Source: Chloroflexota bacterium
GTDB taxonomy: Bacteria > Chloroflexota > Dormibacteria > CF-121
Assembly (NCBI GenBank): GCA_005882525.1
Contig: VBGO01000106.1
Location: forward strand, 1 to 11,614
Direction: 5' to 3'
DNA: 11,614 nucleotides
The notes beneath the pieces are model-generated. The model had not been told where the DNA came from, made no database searches, and saw only the letters and a program-made list of their open reading frames with translations. Position 1 is the first letter of the stretch, and each line of letters opens with the position of its first letter. This document shows positions 6,565 to 11,614 of the stretch, in pieces. The translations under genes and the position numbers were made by a program.

Positions 6565-7503
6565 TCAGGCCGCCTGGTCGTCGGCGACCACATGCCGATC
6601 CGGCCGGGCCGTCTCCGGCGCGAAACGCCCACGAAGTTGGGGGCTCAGCCGGTCAAGCCGGCGGCCCAGCCGGTAGCCATACCGGTGGACCACGTCTTCC
6701 AGGGCCAGATACGGGAGCTGGCCCCAGGCGAACCCTTTCACCAAGTACCAGAAGGCGCGTTTAACGAAGTGCCGCGAATCCGGCCAGAGCGTACCGCCCG
6801 GGTCCCCGTAGTGCTGGTCGGTGTATCCCGTCAGCACCGCCAGCCGGTAGGCCGTCTTCAGGCTGCCGCGCAGCTCCCGGGCGACCGTCGCATCCGGCGC
6901 GTACGCAATCGTGCAGCTGGCCAGTACGATCTGCCGAGCCCAGACCCGGTCGGCGCCGATCGGCAGGTGCTCATTGAAATGAATTCCACGCCACACGGAC
7001 CGCCGGACGGCGGCATTCTCGATGGAGAACGGCAGCGACTTGTAGGCGACCGGGTCGCCGACCCGGATCCGCCGCCAGTGCGGCTCCCGGCAGAACCGCT
7101 GGGCCAGCCGAAACCCCGAGACGGGATCACTCTCGAGCGACACTTCCTGCCGGCCGTAAACGCCGCCGACCGATGGGTCCTCGAACGGTGCCGTGAGATG
7201 GCTCAGCCAGTCGCCGTTGGCGGGCAGTGCGTCCTGCTCGAGGAAGACCACGACCTCGCCGCGGGACTCCTCCATCGCCCGGTTCCAGCTGCGCGGACCG
7301 GCCGGCTCGGCGATCTCGACGACCCGCGCGAGCGGGAACTGGCTCACGATGTGCCGGGTGCCGTCGGTTGATCCGAGGTCCGCGCAGATGATCTCGAGCG
7401 GCGTCCGACCTTGCCCCATGATCCGGTGGAGTACCGTGCCGAAGGCGCGACCGGCGTTCAGGGTCGGGATGACGATCGAAATCGAAACGCCGGCGTCGCC
7501 CAT
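6565..7503 (-). CDS. Glycosyltransferase family 2
   Basis: The gene encodes a 312-residue GT-A fold glycosyltransferase from ATG 7503-7501; an adjacent GTG at 7506 would add one residue. Numbering from that GTG, the family 2 elements are SIVIPTLNAG (10-19), the nucleotide-binding DLGSTDGT (43-50), the metal-binding region FLEQDALP (88-95, an acidic-x-D variant of DxD) and FSIENAAVRRSVW (160-172). ADRVWARQI (185-193) replaces the usual E/D-D-x-x-W acceptor region. C-terminal residues 245-285 are amphipathic and may associate with membrane; there is no clear transmembrane helix. It resembles the rhamnosyl/surface-polysaccharide group and presumably adds a sugar to a lipid-linked glycan on the cytosolic face; donor and acceptor are unknown. 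It begins 40 nt after the lipoprotein stop and is probably in its transcript; no ribosome site is visible. Confidence 0.88.
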   Translation of the reverse strand: MGDAGVSISIVIPTLNAGRAFGTVLHRIMGQGRTPLEIICADLGSTDGTRHIVSQFPLARVVEIAEPAGPRSWNRAMEESRGEVVVFLEQDALPANGDWLSHLTAPFEDPSVGGVYGRQEVSLESDPVSGFRLAQRFCREPHWRRIRVGDPVAYKSLPFSIENAAVRRSVWRGIHFNEHLPIGADRVWARQIVLASCTIAYAPDATVARELRGSLKTAYRLAVLTGYTDQHYGDPGGTLWPDSRHFVKRAFWYLVKGFAWGQLPYLALEDVVHRYGYRLGRRLDRLSPQLRGRFAPETARPDRHVVADDQAA

Positions 7504-7546
7504 CACCGCGTGTAACGGGCCGACCGGGCCTTTCCAGCCTCGGTGG

Positions 7547-8062
7547 CTAGGCGAACCTCACAGTGATGAAGTAGTAATTGGTGGGCGTCGTGCCATCACG
7601 AGGGCTGACGCCGAAGACCTTGATCTGGCCCTTGGCCCCCGATGTCGCCCCCGAGAAGCTGACGCTGACCTCGAAGTGCCCGAAGTCCGGCTTGGCGGCG
7701 GAGGCGATCGTCGTGGCCCGGCCCAACTCGGTGCCGGCGGCATCCAACACGACGGCGACCACCGTGCCCTTGTCGACGCTGGCGGTCCCGGAGACGGCGA
7801 CCGGCGAGCCGATCGCGGTGTTGGCGTCCGGGCTGTCGATGATGATCTTCAGGTCCCCGGCGATCGGCGTCGCGGCCGTGGTCGGCAGCGAGGAGCTCGA
7901 CGGCGAAGCGCTGGAACCGGTCGAGGGCGAGGCGCTGGCCGAAGCCTGACCGGGCGACGGCGAGCCGGTGTCCTGCACAAAGCGGGTCGTGTTGTCACCC
8001 CCGCAGCCGGCGATCGCCAGCGCAGCGATGGTCACCAGCAAGCCGGTCGCAAACCCCTTCAT
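7547..8062 (-). CDS. Lipoprotein with C-terminal Gmad2 immunoglobulin-like domain
   Basis: The chosen start is ATG 8062, preceded by GAGAGGGG two bases upstream, giving 171 residues. A further in-frame ATG at 8110 would add 16 residues before an already complete signal peptide and lacks a ribosome site. Residues 1-19 are a lipoprotein signal peptide ending LAIAG before C20, so the protein is expected to be lipid-anchored outside the cytoplasmic membrane. Residues 33-66 are a Ser/Pro/Ala/Thr linker. Residues about 70-170 fit the Gmad2 beta-sandwich: DSP followed by A-IGSPVAVSGTAS, VVAVVLDAAGTELG, a FGHFEVSVSFSG strand pair, a GxIKVFGVSPRDG turn and a final strand. Gmad2 was named from spore-germination proteins but is widespread in non-spore-formers, where its role is unknown. 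The next gene is a glycosyltransferase, so an envelope role is likely. Confidence 0.85.
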   Translation of the reverse strand: MKGFATGLLVTIAALAIAGCGGDNTTRFVQDTGSPSPGQASASASPSTGSSASPSSSSLPTTAATPIAGDLKIIIDSPDANTAIGSPVAVSGTASVDKGTVVAVVLDAAGTELGRATTIASAAKPDFGHFEVSVSFSGATSGAKGQIKVFGVSPRDGTTPTNYYFITVRFA

Positions 8063-8131
8063 GACCCCTCTCAACGCGCCGCCCACGTGGCCGGTTACGC
8101 GTGCCCTCATCCCGGCGGCCGAAGTAGGCGC

Positions 8132-8139
8132 ATTATAGT
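8132..8139. promoter_or_regulatory. Overlapping divergent -10 elements
   Basis: The bases ATTATAGT give an exact TATAAT on the minus strand (8137-8132) and TATAGT on the plus strand (8134-8139, one mismatch from consensus). The minus box would start a transcript near 8125 for the lipoprotein-glycosyltransferase block, with about a 63-nt leader. The plus box would start one near 8146 for the MetE-like genes. No good -35 is seen for either direction. Confidence 0.5.
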
Positions 8140-8168
8140 GCCGCCTCTGGCGTCGGGCGCACCTCGTC

Positions 8169-8174
8169 TAAACT
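8169..8174 (+). promoter_or_regulatory. -10-like TAAACT placed for a leaderless transcript
   Basis: TAAACT fits the TANNNT pattern of leaderless promoters. A transcript starting about 7 nt downstream would begin at 8181, exactly at the ATC codon proposed as the start of the first MetE-like gene. No -35 is apparent. The element is short and may be fortuitous. Confidence 0.25.
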
Positions 8175-8180
8175 TTCCAG

Positions 8181-9131
8181 ATCAACGTTTTTGCGTACCA
8201 GCACGGAATCTATCCGCGCTCGGAGCAGGTGGTCGCCGCGACCCGCGGCATGGACCGCGGTCGGGTCGGCGCCGACGCGGTCGAACGTGCCTTCGCCGAC
8301 GACCTCGCCGCCTTCGTCAAGGTGCAGAAAGATGCTGGCCTGGACGTCTTCTCCGACGGCCTCCTCAAATGGCAGGACATCTTCCGGCCCCTGGTGGAAG
8401 GGCTCGGCGCCAAGCCACACACGTTGGTTCGCTGGTTCGATACCAACACGTTCTTCCGTGAGCCCGAGCTCTCGGGCAAGCTGTCGAGGCTCGAGCACCC
8501 GGATGGCGTCGTCCCGGATGCCTCGGTCCCGCGTCCGCGGGTGACGACCCTACCGTCGCCGTACATGTTCTCGCGCGCCGCCCGCACCGACCAGGACCGC
8601 AATCAACTGATGGTTGCGCTGGCCGAGCGGGTGCTGCGGCCGGCCATCGATGCCGCGGTTGCCGCCGGCTCCCAGATGATCCACCTGGAAGATCCCTGGC
8701 TAGGCTATGTCGGCATCAGCTCCGAAGACTGGGCGCCGCTGAACGACGCGCTCGAGATCCTGCATCGTGACCTCGACGCGACGCTGGCGTTCCACGTCTA
8801 CTTTGGTGACGCCGGGCCACACGTCGCTCGGCTGCTCGGCCTTCCGGTCGATGCCATCGGTGTCGATCTGATCGAGACCGACCTCGACGCGCTCGGTTCC
8901 CGCTGGGACAAGGGGCTGGTCGCCGGGGTCGTCAACGGCCGAAGCTCGGTTCTCGAATCGGTGGACAACACGGTCGAGGTGGCCCGCCATCTGGCCGATC
9001 GGGTTCGGCCGCGCAACCTCTATATATCGTCCAATTGCGAGTTGGGGTACCTGCCGACCGTGGTCGCCGAGCGGAAGGTGCAGCGGCTGGGTGAGGCGGC
9101 CCGCAAACTCAAGGAGCTGGTGTCGGTATGA
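8181..9131 (+). CDS. Core MetE-like (cobalamin-independent methionine synthase family) protein 1
   Basis: The protein belongs to the UROD/MetE superfamily and corresponds to the catalytic barrel alone. The first canonical start is GTG 8229 (300 residues; numbering below). The frame upstream, open from 8172, encodes INVFAYQHGIYPRSEQ, including the G-x-YPR motif with which core MetE proteins begin, so translation probably starts near ATC 8181 (316 residues). Visible elements are GLDVFSDGLLKWQDIF (37-52), LPSPYMFS (108-115), the barrel segment MIHLEDPWLGY (150-160), H189-V-Y191 where the zinc motif HxC would be, E216 in VDLIETD, and C270 in SSNCELGYLPT. The Cys of HxC is therefore Tyr. Methyl transfer to a thiol such as homocysteine is the family reaction, but donor and acceptor here are unknown. 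It overlaps the next gene by ATGA, so the two are translationally coupled and may act together. Confidence 0.85.
   Translation: MNVFAYQHGIYPRSEQVVAATRGMDRGRVGADAVERAFADDLAAFVKVQKDAGLDVFSDGLLKWQDIFRPLVEGLGAKPHTLVRWFDTNTFFREPELSGKLSRLEHPDGVVPDASVPRPRVTTLPSPYMFSRAARTDQDRNQLMVALAERVLRPAIDAAVAAGSQMIHLEDPWLGYVGISSEDWAPLNDALEILHRDLDATLAFHVYFGDAGPHVARLLGLPVDAIGVDLIETDLDALGSRWDKGLVAGVVNGRSSVLESVDNTVEVARHLADRVRPRNLYISSNCELGYLPTVVAERKVQRLGEAARKLKELVSV
9111..9116 (+). promoter_or_regulatory. Ribosome binding site for MetE-like gene 2
   Basis: AAGGAG lies 11 nt upstream of ATG 9128 and inside the end of the preceding gene. It fixes the start of the second MetE-like gene at the ATGA overlap. Confidence 0.65.
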
Positions 9132-10303
9132 GCGTGGCCGTCGATCACAAGCCGCTGCTGACCCACGAGGTCGGCTCCCTCGACAAGCCGGGCTGGCGCG
9201 TCAAGGCGTACGCGGGCCAGCCGCTGACAGAAAAAGACTTCGACGAGGCGCGCTCCTGGGGCGAGCGACTGACCGTTCCCGAGTACGAGAAACTCCTTGA
9301 CTTGCTGCACCACGCCCCGTTCGGCAAAGAGCAGAAGGCGGAGATCCAGCGCTGGTCCAGCCTGTACGCGCTACGGCTCGAGGAGAGCGCCGGCCTCGAC
9401 GTGGTTTACGACGGCGAGCAGCAACGCACCGAGATGTACGACTGGGCGGTCGCCCACACGAACGGTTTCGAACGCCGCGGCAGCGTCCGAGCCTTCGACA
9501 ACAAGTACTACAGCAAGGCCGCGGTGGTCGGAGCGATCTCGCTGCGGGCTCCATTCCATAACGCCGAGTTCTCGTACCTGGTGTCAGTCGCCGACGCCGA
9601 GCTCAAGATCCCGGTGACCGGCGCCTATACGATCGCCGACTGGTCATTCGATGAGCGCTATGACGTCGATACCGACCTCCGCGCGCCGGCCGGCGATCGA
9701 CGCCGGAAGCAGAAGGCGGCCCGTCGCGACTTCGTCCTCGAGGTGGCCCGCAACCTGATCCGGCCCAACCTGGAAGCCTTGATCACGCTCGGTGCGCGCT
9801 GGATCCAGGTCGACGAGCCGGGCGCCTCCACGGAGGCTGACGAGCTCGACCTCTTCGTCGACAGCTTCAACGCCAGCGTCGAGGGCTTGAACGCGACCTT
9901 CTCGACCCACCTGTGCTTCTCGGACTACAACCTGTTTTTCCCTGCCATCGAACGGATGTCCCAATGCCGCCAGTTCGCGGTCGGCTTTGCCAACTACGAC
10001 AGCCGCGAGCTGGGCGCGTCCGATGAGGCGCGGCCGGGCTACCAGGTGATCAAGAAGTTCCGCGACCTCCCCTACAAGCCGGCCCTGGGGCTGGGCGTTC
10101 TGGATATCCATAGTGACTTCATCGAGTCGCCCGAGCTGGTCCGCGACCGGGTGCTCTACGCGGTGAAGGTCTTCGGCGATCCCAAGCGTATTCACGTGAC
10201 ACCCGATTGCGGCCTGCGAACGCGGTCATGGAAAGTCGCCTACGAGAAGCTGCGCAACATGACGGCGGGCGTCGAGCTCGCTCGGAAGGAACTGGGACTA
10301 TAG
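9128..10303 (+). CDS. Core MetE-like (cobalamin-independent methionine synthase family) protein 2
   Basis: This 391-residue protein matches the C-terminal catalytic half of MetE without the N-terminal folate-associated half. It shows THEVGSLDKPGW (12-23), DVVYDGEQQRTEM (91-103; the family's D/H-G-E-x-x-R-x-D/E-M), VTGAYTIADWSF (163-174), WIQVDEPG (225-232), STHLCFSDYN (259-268) with the zinc HxC pair H261/C263, GVLDIHSD (323-330) and TPDCGLRTR (358-366) with the third Cys, C361. The zinc Glu of E. coli MetE (E665, in IETS) appears as Ala/Asn in VGFANYDS (285-292). Stand-alone core MetEs include folate-independent methionine synthases that take methyl from methylcobalamin or corrinoid proteins (Dehalococcoides type, MesA-D families). 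Which reaction applies here is not decidable. It is co-translated with the preceding paralogue and precedes the SQD1 homologue by 74 bp. Confidence 0.9.
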   Translation: MSVAVDHKPLLTHEVGSLDKPGWRVKAYAGQPLTEKDFDEARSWGERLTVPEYEKLLDLLHHAPFGKEQKAEIQRWSSLYALRLEESAGLDVVYDGEQQRTEMYDWAVAHTNGFERRGSVRAFDNKYYSKAAVVGAISLRAPFHNAEFSYLVSVADAELKIPVTGAYTIADWSFDERYDVDTDLRAPAGDRRRKQKAARRDFVLEVARNLIRPNLEALITLGARWIQVDEPGASTEADELDLFVDSFNASVEGLNATFSTHLCFSDYNLFFPAIERMSQCRQFAVGFANYDSRELGASDEARPGYQVIKKFRDLPYKPALGLGVLDIHSDFIESPELVRDRVLYAVKVFGDPKRIHVTPDCGLRTRSWKVAYEKLRNMTAGVELARKELGL

Positions 10304-10377
10304 GCTTGCCTGCTGCCAGTTTTGGTATTCCCTATCATCGAATTCTCATCTTTGAGGGCTAGCATCCGGCTCGCGGC
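10304..10377 (+). other. AT-rich intergenic leader before sqdB
   Basis: This 74-bp gap is visibly richer in A/T than its surroundings (about 10318-10356) and may hold a separate promoter for the sulfoquinovose synthase. TTGGTA (10322-10327) is followed 17 bp later only by CTCATC, so no box pair is convincing. No hairpin with a T-run is seen, so read-through from the MetE-like genes is possible. GAGGG (10354-10358) is too far from the start codon to be its ribosome site. Confidence 0.3.
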
Positions 10378-11614
10378 GTGAGCAAAAAGACCGTCGTTGT
10401 GCTGGGGGTGGACGGCTACCTCGGCTGGGCGACCGCGCTTCACCTGTCCCAGGCCGGGCACGACGTTGTCGGCATCGACAGCCTGGTGCGCCGGCGATGG
10501 GACCGCGAGTGCGGCACCCAGAGCCTGATCCCGATCAAGCCGATGAAGCAGCGCGTCGACCTCTGGCACCGGTTGACCGGCCGGACGATCAGCTGGCGCA
10601 AGATGGACCTGCGCGATGCCCGGGCGGTCACGGCCCTGGTGAAGGAGACCCAGCCCGACGCGCTGATCCACTTCGCGGAGCAGCGAAGCGCGCCATTCTC
10701 CATGATCGATCTCCCGCATGCCTCCCTGACCCAGGTCAACAACCTGGTCGGCACGCTCAATCTGCTGTTTGCCCTGCGCGACCATGCGCCCAGGGCGCAC
10801 CTCATTAAGCTCGGCACTATGGGCGAGTACGGCACGCCCAACATCGACATCGAAGAGGGATTCATCGTCATCAAGCACAACGGGCGCGAGGATCGCCTCC
10901 CCTTCCCGATGCAGCCGGGCAGCTTCTATCACCTGTCCAAGCTGCACGACAGCCACAACATTCAATTCGCCTGCCGGATCTGGGGGCTGCGCGCCACGGA
11001 CCTGCACCAGGGCGTGGTCTACGGGAACCACACCGATGAGGTGGCGATGCATCCCGGGCTGGCCACCCGATTCGACTACGACGCGATCTGGGGCACCGTG
11101 CTGAATCGTTTTTGCATCCAGGCGGCGCTCGGCCTGCCACTGACCGTCTATGGCAAGGGTGGACAGACGCGCGGCTTCCTCGATATCCGGGACACGGTGG
11201 CCTGCGTGCGACTGGCCCTCGAGCATCCTGCTGCCGGGGGCGAGTACCGCGTCTTCAACCAGTTCACCGAGCAGTTCTCGGTCAAGGCGCTGGCGGCCAA
11301 GGTCCGCGATGCGCGGGCGGCCCACGGGCTCAAGACCAGCATCGTCCACCTGCCGAACCCGCGGGTGGAGCGCGAAGAGCACTACTACAACGCCAAGCAC
11401 CAGAAGCTGCTCGACCTCGGCCTGCAGCCGCACTATCTCGGCGATACCCTGATCGAGTCGGTGATCGGGACGGTCGAACGGCATGCGGCACGGGTCGATC
11501 CGGTCGAGCTCGAGCAGCCGAACGTCGACTGGCGGCGGGGTGGGACGGCGGGATGGCAGAAAGCTGCCGAAACGGTGGCAGCCGTCGAGGCCGAGACCCG
11601 ACCGGTCGTGGTGC
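10378..11614 (+). CDS. sqdB: UDP-sulfoquinovose synthase (SQD1-like), 3' end outside window
   Basis: The enzyme converts UDP-glucose plus sulfite to UDP-sulfoquinovose using bound NAD+. GTG 10378 is the only usable start because an in-frame TAG lies at 10360-10362. The 412 codons seen run off the right edge without a stop. It is an extended SDR: GVDGYLG (10-16) is the NAD-binding Gly motif, EQRSAPFSMID matches SQD1 exactly in character, LGTMGEYGTPNIDIEEG (145-161) carries catalytic T147, and SFYHLSK (182-188) carries Y184-x3-K188. Further SQD1-specific blocks are RATDLHQGVVYG, FDYDAIWGT.LNRF, VYGKGGQTRGFLDIRDT, VFNQFTEQFS and EEHYYNAKH. The first 380 residues align with plant SQD1 without gaps that I can notice. 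The last 30 or so residues are a divergent tail. Product use could be sulfolipid (SQDG) or a sulfonated surface glycan; no SQDG synthase is in view. Confidence 0.95.
   Translation, partial: MSKKTVVVLGVDGYLGWATALHLSQAGHDVVGIDSLVRRRWDRECGTQSLIPIKPMKQRVDLWHRLTGRTISWRKMDLRDARAVTALVKETQPDALIHFAEQRSAPFSMIDLPHASLTQVNNLVGTLNLLFALRDHAPRAHLIKLGTMGEYGTPNIDIEEGFIVIKHNGREDRLPFPMQPGSFYHLSKLHDSHNIQFACRIWGLRATDLHQGVVYGNHTDEVAMHPGLATRFDYDAIWGTVLNRFCIQAALGLPLTVYGKGGQTRGFLDIRDTVACVRLALEHPAAGGEYRVFNQFTEQFSVKALAAKVRDARAAHGLKTSIVHLPNPRVEREEHYYNAKHQKLLDLGLQPHYLGDTLIESVIGTVERHAARVDPVELEQPNVDWRRGGTAGWQKAAETVAAVEAETRPVVV

Noticed and set aside
7510..7530. GGCC-type inverted repeat between the lipoprotein and the glycosyltransferase
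   Set aside because: Arms are only 4 bp of GGCC, which is common in such GC-rich DNA, and there is no T-tract.
7193..8461. A 422-codon open frame on the plus strand opposite the glycosyltransferase and lipoprotein genes
   Set aside because: It is antisense to two genes with clear family motifs, its translation is Arg/Gly/Pro-rich without domain features, and it runs into the start of the MetE-like gene in another frame. Long antisense frames are expected at this GC content.
10240..11484. A 414-codon open frame on the minus strand opposite the SQD1 homologue
   Set aside because: SQD1 is an unambiguous match on the plus strand; the antisense translation has no recognisable motif.
1..11614. 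tRNA, rRNA or insertion sequence
   Set aside because: No tRNA-like cloverleaf or T-loop signature, rRNA segment or transposase with terminal repeats was noticed on reading both strands; this was done by eye and not by covariance search.

Overview
The window is a GC-rich bacterial chromosomal segment with nine protein-coding genes called (two cut by the window edges), short intergenic gaps and no RNA genes. The HNH/DUF222 gene of a type common in Actinomycetota and some Chloroflexota-like lineages, the core MetE-like pair, the SQD1 homologue and frequent GTG starts suggest a high-GC Terrabacteria lineage (Chloroflexota/Dormibacterota-like or actinobacterial). This placement is an inference; there is no phylogenetic marker here that settles it.

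Left block, minus strand, read from right to left (about 4995 to 1): glmU (UDP-GlcNAc synthesis), prs (PRPP synthase), a CNNM/HlyC-CorC membrane protein with CBS domains, a zinc-ribbon SAM methyltransferase, and the N-terminus of an O-antigen ligase/polymerase-like membrane protein that leaves the window. Spacing is tight from prs onward (5 nt, 3 nt, then a 14-bp overlap), so this looks like one operon. An extended -10 box (TGnTATAAT) lies just upstream of glmU, behind two tandem 19-bp repeats. The theme is envelope sugar-nucleotide supply plus surface-glycan assembly.

Middle block, minus strand (8137 to 5183): a small Gmad2-domain lipoprotein, a family 2 glycosyltransferase, and a DUF222/HNH endonuclease-like gene. 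A perfect inverted repeat lies at the 5' end of the last gene.

Right block, plus strand (8181 to 11614): two overlapping core MetE-like (cobalamin-independent methionine synthase, catalytic-domain-only) genes, then an SQD1-like UDP-sulfoquinovose synthase that runs off the right edge. An overlapping, nearly symmetric -10 element (8132-8139) could fire both the middle block leftward and the right block rightward.

The most notable points are: (i) prs and the first MetE-like gene both have family-conserved N-terminal coding sequence upstream of their first ATG/GTG/TTG, implying non-canonical starts or sequence errors; (ii) the two MetE-like paralogues each appear to have lost a different zinc ligand; (iii) a clear SQD1 homologue sits next to them. 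I see no convincing new defence or mobile system.
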